This document shows positions 13,796 through 22,285 of a stretch of 37,043 bases of DNA, piece after piece. Numbering within the stretch: the first letter of the stretch is position 1; every line of letters starts with the position of its first letter. The stretch covers positions 1 to 37,043 of the forward strand of contig CAJWXP010000020.1 in the NCBI GenBank assembly GCA_913049785.1, read 5' to 3'. The stretch comes from an uncultured Dehalococcoidia bacterium. Its GTDB lineage: Bacteria; Chloroflexota; Dehalococcoidia; Lucifugimonadales; UBA1127. The notes beneath the pieces were generated by a model. The model ran no database searches and was not told where the DNA came from. It was given only the letters and a program-made list of their open reading frames with translations. Both the position numbers and the translations under genes were made by a program.

Positions 13796-16333
13796 TTGAC
13801 CCAGAAGGCAGCCGATCCCATATCTATGCGCATGGCGGCGTTCCGTAACGCGCTTCAACTCGAGGCCAAGCGAGGCCACGATAACAGAGCCATTGTCGGT
13901 GGGATGGACCGGTTCCTCGACCGGTGGCGAAGCGACCTCACCGACGACGAACTCCAGGAACTCTCCACAAGCCTGACCGCCACCCTAACGCAGCGCAAGT
14001 ACGACAGCCTGTCTACTGAGCAAAGGGAGCGGTGGGTGCACGAAGCGCTGACGGCCCTTGACGACCAGGAGGCGTTTAACGACACCAGACCTGAGAGTGT
14101 TGAGCAACCCTCACCGAAGCCTCGTACATCTAGGTCTCAGGCAGTCAGGCAAGCAAAGCCTGTATCGACCAAGTCTTCACCTGAAGGTCTATCTCTGGAC
14201 TCGGCGCCTACTGTGATCAAGGGCGTTGGGCCCGGGATGGCTGTCAAGCTGGAGGCTTTGGGCATCAGAGACATCCGTGGCCTGCTCTACCACTACCCCA
14301 GCAGGCACCTGGCAGTATCGCAGATAGCAAACCTCCCTCAAGGCGAAGAGACGGCAATCGTCGGCTCCGTGTGGGATGTTGGCGTCCTGCGGATGGGCAA
14401 GGGCGGTGCGCTGCAGTCCACGGAGGCTGTCCTGGGCGATGAGACGGGCAACATCCGCGTCCTCTGGTTCAATCAGCAGTACGTAGCCAGATACGTGCGT
14501 CCGGGCAATCGACTGCTGGTGAACGGCTACTTCCGTGGGTTTCGCGGCAAGCCGACATTTGAGGCGAACGGCTACGAGCTCGTCCCGGACAACGAGGACA
14601 GACTTGCTCCCGGCAGCCTACTACCTGTTTATCCGGCAACCAAGGGAATGCCGCAACGCACGCTCCGTCGGGTCATCACCAACGCATTGGTCGCATGGCT
14701 ACCCAGGCTTTCCGACCACCTGCCTGAGGAGATGCGGGAGCGACAAACCCTGTTGGACGTGACGAGTGCCCTGCGAGGTTACCATCAGCCCGATTCTCCT
14801 GAGTCGAAGGCGTCGGCACGATATCGGTTGGCCTTCGACGAAATGTTCATCCGCCAAATATTCATGCTATCCAGAAAACATGAGTGGCAGGCTGTGCGTG
14901 CACTGAAACTCACCACCGTCAAAGCTGTGATGCAGGAGTTCGTAGCTGCTCTGCCCTTCACACTGACCAAAGCCCAGTCCCGGACACTGAAGGAAGTACT
15001 TGCGGACATCGCCGGAATTGTACCGGCACGCCGATTGGTTGAGGGCGAGGTCGGCAGCGGCAAGACGGTCGTCGCACTGGCCGCCATGCTTAACGCCGTT
15101 GCTCACGGGCATCAAGCTGCCATCATGGCGCCCACAGAGATACTGGCGCAGCAGCACTTCCAGACAATTTCGAGCCTCCTTGATGGGATGACCCGACCTA
15201 TCAACGAGCCGAACCACCTCGTCATAGAGATGGACTCCATGTCCAAGCCCCTCACGGTGGGCCTTATGCTGGGAAGCCATACCAAGCGACAGAAGGACGA
15301 CATGAAGCGGCGCATGGAAGAGCACGCCGTGGACATCCTGGTAGGGACCCATGCCCTCATCCAGGGCGATGTTGATATACCCGACCTTGCTCTGGCTGTA
15401 GTGGACGAGGAACACAGGTTTGGTGTGGCGCAACGTGGAGCCCTGGGAGGGAAGGGCCGTCGGCCACACCTCATTAGCATGTCTGCAACACCCATACCGC
15501 GCAGTCTGGCGCTCACTGTCTATGGTGACATGGACATCTCCATCATCGATGAACTCCCACCGGGCCGCAGTCCCAGCCAGACGAAGTGGTTGCGACCGGA
15601 CCAGCGCGAGCGGGCCAACAGGTTCATCCGTAAGGAAGTCGCGGCGGGGCACCAGGCGTTTGTCGTCTGCCCCCTCATAGATGAGTCAGACTCACTACAG
15701 ACCAGCGCCGCAGTGGAGGAGCACCGCAAGCTCTCAAAGGATGTTTTCAGTGACCTTAACGTTGGCTTGCTTCACGGTAGGATGAACCTGAAGGAAAAGA
15801 CAGCGGTGATGGAGCGGTTCCGATCTGGCGAGATCAACGTGCTTGTGTCCACCCCCGTGGTGGAGGTAGGCGTGGACATCCCCAACGCCACGGTCATGAT
15901 GGTGGAAGGCGCAGATCGATTCGGGCTTTCCTCGCTCCATCAACTGCGTGGTCGAGTTGGGCGTAGCGATGCTCAGGGCTATTGCATCTTGATGGCCGAA
16001 AACCCCTCAGAAGACGCACAGGCCAGGCTTTCTGTGATGGAGCAGGAGTCAGACGGATTCCGCGTAGCCGAAGAGGACCTGAAGCTTCGTGGCCCCGGTG
16101 AGCTGACCGGGACCCGGCAGAGCGGCGTGCCTGACCTGAAACTGGCGAACCTCCAGGATATGGAGCTGTTGTCAGCGGCAAGGGAAGAGGCTAACGGGGT
16201 GCTCCTGCAGGACCCTGGTTTGAAGGCGCCGGAACATAAGCTGATTGGCGAAGCGCTGCATCGACTGACCTCCAGAGCCGAGGAAGAAGAAGCGGAAGCG
16301 CAAGCCGAAAAGGGGAAATCTCGCGCTAAGTGA
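13796..16333 (+). CDS. recG: ATP-dependent DNA helicase RecG
   Basis: 845 residues from TTG 13796 behind GAGGTGG. RecG remodels stalled replication forks and Holliday junctions. Residues 1-135 are an extra Arg/Glu/Ser-rich segment not present in standard ~690-residue RecG. The wedge domain begins around VIKGVGPGMAVKLEALGI (140-157). Helicase motifs include GEVGSGKTVVAL (Walker A), DEEHRFGVAQR (Walker B region), SMSATPIPRSLALT, and the C-terminal LRGRVGRSDAQGYC and RGPGELTGTRQSG blocks. It ends in TGA, showing that TGA is an ordinary stop in this genome. argS follows about 120 nt later. Confidence 0.96.
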   Translation: MTQKAADPISMRMAAFRNALQLEAKRGHDNRAIVGGMDRFLDRWRSDLTDDELQELSTSLTATLTQRKYDSLSTEQRERWVHEALTALDDQEAFNDTRPESVEQPSPKPRTSRSQAVRQAKPVSTKSSPEGLSLDSAPTVIKGVGPGMAVKLEALGIRDIRGLLYHYPSRHLAVSQIANLPQGEETAIVGSVWDVGVLRMGKGGALQSTEAVLGDETGNIRVLWFNQQYVARYVRPGNRLLVNGYFRGFRGKPTFEANGYELVPDNEDRLAPGSLLPVYPATKGMPQRTLRRVITNALVAWLPRLSDHLPEEMRERQTLLDVTSALRGYHQPDSPESKASARYRLAFDEMFIRQIFMLSRKHEWQAVRALKLTTVKAVMQEFVAALPFTLTKAQSRTLKEVLADIAGIVPARRLVEGEVGSGKTVVALAAMLNAVAHGHQAAIMAPTEILAQQHFQTISSLLDGMTRPINEPNHLVIEMDSMSKPLTVGLMLGSHTKRQKDDMKRRMEEHAVDILVGTHALIQGDVDIPDLALAVVDEEHRFGVAQRGALGGKGRRPHLISMSATPIPRSLALTVYGDMDISIIDELPPGRSPSQTKWLRPDQRERANRFIRKEVAAGHQAFVVCPLIDESDSLQTSAAVEEHRKLSKDVFSDLNVGLLHGRMNLKEKTAVMERFRSGEINVLVSTPVVEVGVDIPNATVMMVEGADRFGLSSLHQLRGRVGRSDAQGYCILMAENPSEDAQARLSVMEQESDGFRVAEEDLKLRGPGELTGTRQSGVPDLKLANLQDMELLSAAREEANGVLLQDPGLKAPEHKLIGEALHRLTSRAEEEEAEAQAEKGKSRAK

Positions 16334-16382
16334 ATAGGTTGCGCTATACTTTGAATGGTCAAGGTTTCCAATGACCTTATCC

Positions 16383-16414
16383 TGGCCAACGGGGTGAGGC
16401 CATTGTATTTTTTT
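16383..16414 (+). terminator. Probable terminator between recG and argS
   Basis: TGGCC (16383-16387) pairs with GGCCA (16398-16402), followed by TTGTATTTTTTT. The stem is short, so termination may be partial. Confidence 0.5.
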
Positions 16415-16450
16415 AGCGGCGGGTAATTCCGCTGGTAGGTATGAACATCA

Positions 16451-18112
16451 ATGCATCTTCGTGATCTGGTAGCCGCTCGTGTGGTTGAAGCGCTCACTCG
16501 TGCTCAGGCGGATCAATCGTTGCCGACTGTGCCTGTTCCTGCCGGGCTTGTTGAACGACCACAAAACACTGACCATGGCGACTTCGCGAGTAGCGCACCG
16601 TTGAAGCTGGCACGCACCATGCGCATGAGCCCGATGGCCATCGCTGAGAAGCTGGCAGAATTCATCGACACTGACGGTGAGATCAGTGCTGTCGATGTGG
16701 CGGCTCCCGGTTTCATCAACTTCACCCTCGCGCCGGAATGGCTGCAGGAGCAGGTTGACCAGGTACTCAGTGCCGGCAATGCGTTCGGGTCCACAGAGGC
16801 CGGTAAGGGCCAGAAAATTCAGGTTGAGTACGTGAGCGTGAACCCGACAGGCCCTCTACACATCGGCCACGCCAGGGGCGCTGTGCTTGGAAGTGTGCTG
16901 TCATCCGTGCTGGCGGCGGCGGGCTACGAAGTGTCGCGTGAGTACTACCTCAACGACGCAGGCAACCAGATCGACCTCTTTCATCAATCGTTGTTCGCAA
17001 CCTACCTGCAGGCCCTCGGCAAAGACGCAGAGGTTCCGGACAACGGCTACCGGGGACAATACATGGTGGATTTGGGCAAAGAAATGGCTGAGGCCCACGG
17101 GTCGAAGTTCCTGGACATGCTCAGCGATGAAGGTGTTGTCGCGCTGGGGAAGATCGGCGTCGAGCATATGATAGAAGGCATCAAAAATGACCTTGCAACA
17201 TTGAACGTAGAATTTGACGTCTGGTTCAGCGAGACGAGTCTCTACACAGACAAGTACTACGACACCACCATGAAGATGCTGGCAGATGGCGGGCATCTCA
17301 CCCAACGCGAAGGCGCAACGTGGTTCGTTTCTACCGAGTTGGGTGAAGACAAAGACAACGTCCTGATCAAATCCACCGGCGTGCCGACCTACTTCGCCTC
17401 AGACGCCGCTTATCACTACAACAAGTTCACTGTCAGAGGATTTGATAAGGTCACCAATATCTGGGGCGCAGATCATATGGGCCATATCGGACGGGTGAAG
17501 GCGGTTGTCGGCGCGTTGGGCATAGACCGGGACAAACTCAACATTATCATTGGTCAGATGGTGGCTTTGAAGCGTGGCGGGGAAACTGTGAAAGTATCCA
17601 AGCGCACTGGGGATATCATCACGCTCAAAGAACTCCTGGAAGAGGTTGGCCCAGACGCCTGCCGCTACTTCTTCCTTGCCCGTTCGGCAGACGCACAGAT
17701 GGACTTTGACATGGATCTTGCCATCAAAGAATCGCAGGACAACCCGGTCTACTACCTGCAATACGCCCATGCGCGCCTGGCGGGGATTCTGCGCAATGCC
17801 AAAGAAAACGATAAAGATTTCGCTCAGGGCGATGTCCACCTGCTCTCTACACCCGAGGAATTGACGCTGATACGCCACCTGTTGATGCTGCCGGAAATCG
17901 TCGACTCGATCGTCGATACGATGGAGCCGCATCACCTGCCGCACTACACCTTGGAGCTGGCTACGGCGTTCCACTCTTTCTACGACCGTTGTCGGGTGAT
18001 AACCGACGATGAAGCGTTGACCAGCGCACGTCTCAAGCTGGTGGAGGCGTCACGGATAGGGTTTTCCCGGTGTTTGTCCCTTATGGGCATGAACGCGCCG
18101 GAGAAGATGTAG
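16451..18112 (+). CDS. argS: Arginyl-tRNA synthetase
   Basis: 553 residues, the usual length. It charges tRNA-Arg. The N-terminal Add-1 domain is followed by EYVSVNPTGPLHIGHARG with the class I HIGH motif at residues 137-140. VKVSKRTGD is the KMSKS-like loop, and the C-terminal anticodon-binding helical domain ends with CLSLMGMNAPEKM. ATG 16451 is the first start before LRDLVAARVVEAL, the normal beginning. No sign of damage. Confidence 0.97.
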   Translation: MHLRDLVAARVVEALTRAQADQSLPTVPVPAGLVERPQNTDHGDFASSAPLKLARTMRMSPMAIAEKLAEFIDTDGEISAVDVAAPGFINFTLAPEWLQEQVDQVLSAGNAFGSTEAGKGQKIQVEYVSVNPTGPLHIGHARGAVLGSVLSSVLAAAGYEVSREYYLNDAGNQIDLFHQSLFATYLQALGKDAEVPDNGYRGQYMVDLGKEMAEAHGSKFLDMLSDEGVVALGKIGVEHMIEGIKNDLATLNVEFDVWFSETSLYTDKYYDTTMKMLADGGHLTQREGATWFVSTELGEDKDNVLIKSTGVPTYFASDAAYHYNKFTVRGFDKVTNIWGADHMGHIGRVKAVVGALGIDRDKLNIIIGQMVALKRGGETVKVSKRTGDIITLKELLEEVGPDACRYFFLARSADAQMDFDMDLAIKESQDNPVYYLQYAHARLAGILRNAKENDKDFAQGDVHLLSTPEELTLIRHLLMLPEIVDSIVDTMEPHHLPHYTLELATAFHSFYDRCRVITDDEALTSARLKLVEASRIGFSRCLSLMGMNAPEKM

Positions 18113-18219
18113 GAAGTCCAATTGTTCAGTTCGCCCACGCTGCCATAATCTTTGCGCCTAGGATTCGTTTTAGGCTGTAGACTAGGATCCCACAGGTTCG
18201 ACTGGAGTGATAAGCAAAA

Positions 18220-18743
18220 ATGCCAGACGGATCATTCACGCAAGGAACCGCGCTCAGGGCAGGGCTGCTTGTCAGCTCCATAGCGGGGATCGTGGCGGCG
18301 TTGTGGTCTCCCTCCCCCTTGAATCACACCATGATGGCCTGCTGAACACTGGTTCTGTTGTTATTGCGGACCTGGCAACCGGCCTCATTGCTGCGCAGGT
18401 CTGGCGGGTGTTACCGATTGACAGGATGCGACTCTGGACGTTCCTCGCCTTATCATCGGCAACGTTTGGGATAGTCTCTGCATTTCCAGTCATCGCGGAT
18501 AGCCAGATCGATCGTGTTATCTCGTTCATCATGCCCTTGGCGGCAATCACCATCGGCATCTCGGCTGCAGGAACCGTTGCTCTTTCCAACCAAAAGCGAC
18601 TGCTGCGCTGGTGGCTAGTGGTTCCTGCAGTGGTCATCACGCTGGCGGTAGGAGCGGGTCTGGCTTGCAAAGGCGATCAGGAAAGCGGGAGGCTAGAGCT
18701 ACCGCCGAGATTGACGACTATCGATGCGAGTACAATGCCCTAG
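18220..18743 (+). CDS. Multi-pass membrane protein, apparently frameshifted near 18340
   Basis: ATG 18220 follows GGAGTGAT and encodes MPDGSFTQGTALRAGLLVSS, a plausible first membrane helix, but stops at TGA 18343. The adjacent frame (open from 18207 to 18743) continues with four more hydrophobic segments, for example VVIADLATGLIAAQVW, FLALSSATFGIVSAFPV, IMPLAAITIGISAAGTVAL and WLVVPAVVITLAVGAGLA. Its own first ~45 residues look like out-of-frame sequence. A one-base shift would join them into a five-helix protein. It may be a sequencing error or a real inactivation. An untouched product starting at 18207 (178 residues) is the alternative. Function unknown. Confidence 0.55.
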
Positions 18744-18780
18744 TCCAACGTTTAGTGATACAACCACAGGAGAACATCTG

Positions 18781-18882
18781 ATGGTAAACGGATTCCCTTC
18801 ACGAAATATAGCTGTGATTGGGATGTTGCTGTCCACCATGCTGATCATCGCCGCATGTAGTTCTCAGGGTCGAAGTCGCTAA
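18781..18882 (+). pseudogene. Orphaned lipoprotein signal peptide, out of frame with the YceI domain
   Basis: ATG 18781 (after AGGAGAAC) encodes a lipoprotein signal peptide ending in LIIAAC with the Cys codon at 18856, then stops at TAA 18880. The YceI domain downstream is in another frame, whose nearest upstream stop is TAG 18858. A one-base shift between 18858 and 18880 would fuse them. This interval lies entirely within the 39-bp fabF-like patch at 18854-18892. Confidence 0.6.
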
Positions 18883-18892
18883 TTTCTGCAGC
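18854..18892. repeat. 39-bp inverted near-copy of an internal fabF segment (30824-30862)
   Basis: The reverse complement matches 30824-30862 at 37 of 39 positions. On the minus strand it encodes AAEISDFDPENYM; FabF has AAEVSNFDPENYM. Similarity ends abruptly at both edges. Here the patch supplies the lipobox Cys codon and both nearby stops. Confidence 0.85.
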
Positions 18893-18929
18893 ACCCCCTA
18901 CACAGCCTGCAGTCATTGCCGCAACGACA

Positions 18930-19541
18930 GTGCCCGAAGCGCCGACTGTTGTGGCTATCGAACCTACAGCTGAGCCTGAGGGCCCGTTGTTCAACGATTC
19001 ACGCGCCATCGGGAACTTTGATGGCGTGACCTTCATGGTGACTGACGAGTCGGAAGCGACATTCACGGTGGGTGAGCAGCTCACAAGACTGCCGCTGCCG
19101 AACGATGCGGTGCTCAAGACCAACGCAGTGACCGGCGAAGTGTTTCTGGGCGGAAGGCCGTCGTCGATCTCGATTGATATCCACCGATTGAGCAGTGATC
19201 AAAGGTTGCGGGACAACTGGGTGCGGACGCGCATGTTCCCCCAGGACAGGATTGCAACATCCATCCTGAACAATGCAACACCTCTCCCGGATGGATTCAC
19301 CGGCAGTGACGCTGTTACCTTTATTGTTTCCGGGGTACTGGAGATCAGGGGTCTGTCAGTGCCTCTGGAGTTTGAAATGGAGGCCAGGGACGGTGGCGAT
19401 GTGCTGTTCATCCTTGGCAGGACGACATTTGAGTGGTCAGACATTGGGATGGAAGCACCTAACAATCGAGCTACAATATCCGTAGACGACGAGGTTCGTG
19501 TGGAAATCCTCCTGCGGGCTAGGCCTCTGTTGGAGAGTTAA
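18930..19541 (+). CDS. YceI-family domain protein (probable former lipoprotein)
   Basis: 203 residues from GTG 18930, which has no clear ribosome site; the natural N-terminus is probably the out-of-frame signal peptide at 18781. After a Pro/Ala/Glu-rich tether, residues about 30-200 follow the YceI lipocalin-like pattern: SEATFTVGEQL, TGEVFLGG, LSSDQRLRDNWVR, VSGVLEIRGLSVPLEFEME, FEWSDIGMEAP and SVDDEVRVEILLRA. YceI proteins are periplasmic or extracellular and bind isoprenoid-type lipids. Translation may be poor if the frameshift is real. The 3' end overlaps the convergent gamma-carbonic-anhydrase-like gene by 23 nt. Confidence 0.8.
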   Translation: MPEAPTVVAIEPTAEPEGPLFNDSRAIGNFDGVTFMVTDESEATFTVGEQLTRLPLPNDAVLKTNAVTGEVFLGGRPSSISIDIHRLSSDQRLRDNWVRTRMFPQDRIATSILNNATPLPDGFTGSDAVTFIVSGVLEIRGLSVPLEFEMEARDGGDVLFILGRTTFEWSDIGMEAPNNRATISVDDEVRVEILLRARPLLES

Positions 19542-20052
19542 GGACTGCTTCTGCCTTGTACTGACGGCCAAGCTCAACGTAGTGCTCAGCGTTCAACTTG
19601 AACCGCGCCATCTGTTCTTCGCTCACCACGCCCTTCACTTCGGCTGGCACGCCGGTCATGAACGTGTAAGGCGGGACTTTGGCATTCTCTCGGAGCACTG
19701 CGCCTGAAGCAATGAGGCTGAATTCACCGACCTCTGTTGTACCCCCGTTCAAGACAGCGCCGTTGCCGATGACCACGTTGTCGCCGACCCTGTCGGCATG
19801 GCAGAGGACACGATGGCCCATGACCACGTTATCGCCGATGACCGCGCCACGTCCGTCTGAGTGCACGGTGCTGTTGTCCTGGATGCACGTGTTCTTACCG
19901 ATGACGATCTTGCCCACATCGCCGCGTATGACCGTCCCGGGCCACACGCTGCTGCCTGCGTCTATCTCCACGTTGCCCACCACGTAGGCGAACTCGCTGA
20001 TGAACGCGTCCGGGTGAATTATCGGGGTGAAACCGTTCCAAGATCGAATCAT
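19519..20052 (-). CDS. Gamma-carbonic-anhydrase-like left-handed beta-helix protein
   Basis: 177 residues. Hexapeptide repeats run from about residue 20 to 120 (for example VVGNVEIDAGSSVWPGTVIR, IVIGKNTCIQDNSTVH and VIGDNVVMGHRVLCHADRV), forming a left-handed beta-helix that trimerises. The His residues of STVHSD and MGHRVLCHA are the zinc-site candidates of the Cam/CaiE/PaaY group. Whether it is an active carbonic anhydrase is not certain. ATG 20052 follows GAGAGGGATTTA. It is the last gene of the long minus-strand series. Confidence 0.88.
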   Translation of the reverse strand: MIRSWNGFTPIIHPDAFISEFAYVVGNVEIDAGSSVWPGTVIRGDVGKIVIGKNTCIQDNSTVHSDGRGAVIGDNVVMGHRVLCHADRVGDNVVIGNGAVLNGGTTEVGEFSLIASGAVLRENAKVPPYTFMTGVPAEVKGVVSEEQMARFKLNAEHYVELGRQYKAEAVLNSPTEA

Positions 20053-20129
20053 TAAATCCCTCTCTGTTTACTATGCATAGGACGTTGCCTGATAGTAGGT
20101 CTGCGTTAGGTACTTTGTCGACGAAGACG

Positions 20130-20642
20130 CTAGGACAACCAGGGCAGGAACTTCCGCCACTCGTCCAGGATAGACCGGCGGTGGAACAGGATGTACGGGT
20201 TGGGCTTTGGGGCCTTGGGCTCATGAAGAAGCCGCATCCTGGCTTCTTGGGGCGTATTCCCTGCTTTACGGTGGTTGCACGGCACACATGCGCTGGTGAC
20301 GTTCTCCCAGACGTGGGGGCCACCTCTGTGGCGAGGCATCACATGGTCGATGGTAAGGTTCTTTGTCTTTATGCCACAGTACTGGCATATGTAGCCGTCT
20401 CTCAGAAAGACCTCTTGTCGAGAAAGACGGTGCTGCTGGATAGGGCGCTTCACCATGTAAATCAATCGGATCACTGTGGGGATGTCAAAGACGGATTGAG
20501 ACGTGTGGAGTTCCCCTCGTCCATTCTCCAGCATCTCCGCTTTACCCCCGCCAAGGAGGACTACTGCGCGGCGGACATTGCAGATGTTGAGGGCTTCATA
20601 GTTCTGGTTCAGAAGCAACACCGGTAACTCCAGGGCGCTCAA
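20130..20642 (-). CDS. HNH endonuclease family protein
   Basis: 170 residues. TTG start at 20642, placed by GGAGGTGGCGG just before it. After an N-terminal domain (PVLLLNQNYEALNICNVRRA) it has the HNH site: CQYCGIKTKNLTIDHVMPRHRGG and ENVTSACVPCNHRKAG, with two CxxC zinc pairs and the IDHVMPRHRGG core. Stand-alone proteins of this kind are common in Chloroflexota, Actinobacteria and Cyanobacteria and cut DNA non-specifically or serve repair; the exact role is unknown. It has its own promoter candidate upstream. Confidence 0.88.
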   Translation of the reverse strand: MSALELPVLLLNQNYEALNICNVRRAVVLLGGGKAEMLENGRGELHTSQSVFDIPTVIRLIYMVKRPIQQHRLSRQEVFLRDGYICQYCGIKTKNLTIDHVMPRHRGGPHVWENVTSACVPCNHRKAGNTPQEARMRLLHEPKAPKPNPYILFHRRSILDEWRKFLPWLS

Positions 20643-20683
20643 CCGCCACCTCCAAATACCCGGTTGTCCTATCCGACACAGCC

Positions 20684-20712
20684 ATCATACCAAAACTGCT
20701 ACACCTACCCAA
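20684..20712 (-). promoter_or_regulatory. Promoter candidate for the HNH endonuclease gene
   Basis: On the minus strand, TTGGGT (20707-20712), a 17-nt spacer and TATGAT (20684-20689), about 42 nt before the start codon. Confidence 0.45.
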
Positions 20713-20727
20713 GCCCTTTGGTGCGCG

Positions 20728-22158
20728 TTACACGCCAGTCAGTGCCCGAGTAGCGGCCAGCAGCTCCTGTACTTGCTCCGGCGTTGGCGCCTCTGCGTAG
20801 ATGCGAAGGAGGGGTTCTGTGCCCGAGAATCGAATGACCGACCACAGCTCTCCCTCCATGCGATAACGGATGCCATCGATGGTGTCCACTCCGACGATAG
20901 GAACGCCCGCGATGTTCGTTGGGTACGGCTCGCTCAACCGAGCCTCCACATCAGATCGAAGTGCGCCGTCGAACACGACATCCGTCCGGTCGTAGTGGTG
21001 CGGCCCTACCAACTCGTATATCTCTTCCATGTTCTGGGAGAGCGTCTTGCCCGTTCGCGCTACCAGATCCAGGAGGTAGAGGGCGCTCAGAACGCCGTCT
21101 CGCTCAGGGATGTGGCCCTTGAAGGCGTAACCCCCCGACTCCTCGCCACCCATAAGAGCGTCTGTTTCAATCATGACCGGTGCGATGTACTTGAACCCCA
21201 CTCTTGTCTCATGGACAGGCACATCGTACTTCTCGCCAAGTCGCCAGATCATGTTGCTGAGGGTCAGCGACTTGATGATGGGCCCACGGAGGCCACGGAC
21301 TTCCAGGAAGTAGTACGCAAGAAGGGCGTACACCTGAAGCGACGTGAGGTACTGACCCGTGGCGTCGATTGCACCAACGCGATCTGCATCGCCGTCCATG
21401 GCAACGCCAACAAGGGCCTTGGACTGCAAGACAGCATCGCGAAGGGGAACCAGGTTGTGCTCTATGGGCTCAGGGTTGTGCATGTCCGGGAAAGACGGGT
21501 TCACGGTACCCCGCACTTCAAGGACCTTCGTAGCTCCTCCGCTGAGGAGACCTGCAAAGTAGCCTGCTCCTGCACCGTGCATGGGGTCTACGACGACCTG
21601 GCAACCGGCTGAGCGCAACGCCTCCAGATCCACTAACGTGGCTATGTGAGTTAAGTAGCTAGGCGCAGGGTCGATATCGGTGACAAGGCCAGCGGTGCGT
21701 GCATCGTCCAGGCTCATGCGGTGGATATCTTCCAATGACTTGAGTCGATGGATGGCGTCTTCAACCTGTACCAGAACTTCCGGTGGAGCACTGCCTCCGG
21801 TACGTGTGCGGTATTTGAAACCATTCCACTGCGATGGGTTATGGCTGGCTGTGATCATGATGCCGCCAGCAGCGCCCCTGGTCACAAGGTTATAGCCAAC
21901 GGCGGGAGTTGGTGCTGCTGCAGTGCATCGAAGCACCTTGAGGCCGTTGCCAGCCAGCACATCCACCACAGCGTCCGCGAATTCAGTGGACCCGAAGCGT
22001 GTGTCATACCCCACGATGATCGGGTCATCCTGGAACCCCTGGGCGACGTGGTAGGCTGCGACACCCTGGGCACAGGCGCGGACGTTATCGAAGGTGTAGT
22101 CGTCAGCGATGATCGCACGCCAACCGTCGGTCCCGAAATGAATCTTGTCCGGTTCCAT
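20728..22158 (-). CDS. Phosphoglucomutase/phosphomannomutase family protein
   Basis: 476 residues from ATG 22158 (GAGAGGGGTTTG before it); an in-frame ATG at 22230 lies in the upstream hairpin and was rejected. It interconverts hexose 1- and 6-phosphates for polysaccharide or glycogen synthesis. The motifs are complete: FGTDGWRAI at the N-terminus, catalytic phosphoserine in TASHNPSQWNGFK (Ser105), metal loop DGDADR, sugar-binding GGEESGGYAF, and the C-terminal phosphate-binding RFSGTEPLLRIY. GTEPLLR and overall length favour a phosphoglucomutase or bifunctional enzyme, but specificity cannot be fixed. Confidence 0.93.
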   Translation of the reverse strand: MEPDKIHFGTDGWRAIIADDYTFDNVRACAQGVAAYHVAQGFQDDPIIVGYDTRFGSTEFADAVVDVLAGNGLKVLRCTAAAPTPAVGYNLVTRGAAGGIMITASHNPSQWNGFKYRTRTGGSAPPEVLVQVEDAIHRLKSLEDIHRMSLDDARTAGLVTDIDPAPSYLTHIATLVDLEALRSAGCQVVVDPMHGAGAGYFAGLLSGGATKVLEVRGTVNPSFPDMHNPEPIEHNLVPLRDAVLQSKALVGVAMDGDADRVGAIDATGQYLTSLQVYALLAYYFLEVRGLRGPIIKSLTLSNMIWRLGEKYDVPVHETRVGFKYIAPVMIETDALMGGEESGGYAFKGHIPERDGVLSALYLLDLVARTGKTLSQNMEEIYELVGPHHYDRTDVVFDGALRSDVEARLSEPYPTNIAGVPIVGVDTIDGIRYRMEGELWSVIRFSGTEPLLRIYAEAPTPEQVQELLAATRALTGV

Positions 22159-22187
22159 CAAACCCCTCTCGATTGCCGTAAAACCAC

Positions 22188-22230
22188 ATGCTCCCCGCCC
22201 AGTCCGATCTATGGACTGAACGAGGAGCAT
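22188..22230 (-). terminator. Hairpin between metK and the phosphohexomutase gene
   Basis: On the minus strand ATGCTCC pairs with GGAGCAT and CAGTCC with GGACTG inside it, followed by GTGGTTTTA. The weak T tail suggests a partial terminator or processing site in a continuing transcript. Confidence 0.5.
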
Positions 22231-22285
22231 GGTATTTCATCTGTTGCTGTGACACAAACAGGGCCACGTGCGAGGCAAATAGTGT

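Noticed and set aside
14867-15652. Long antisense frame (261 codons) in recG, and similar frames in argS, pgm and acsA
   Set aside because: Each lies fully opposite a well-conserved gene and shows no domain pattern.
18181-18220. GGTTCGACT resembling a tRNA T-loop
   Set aside because: No acceptor, D or anticodon arms can be built around it.
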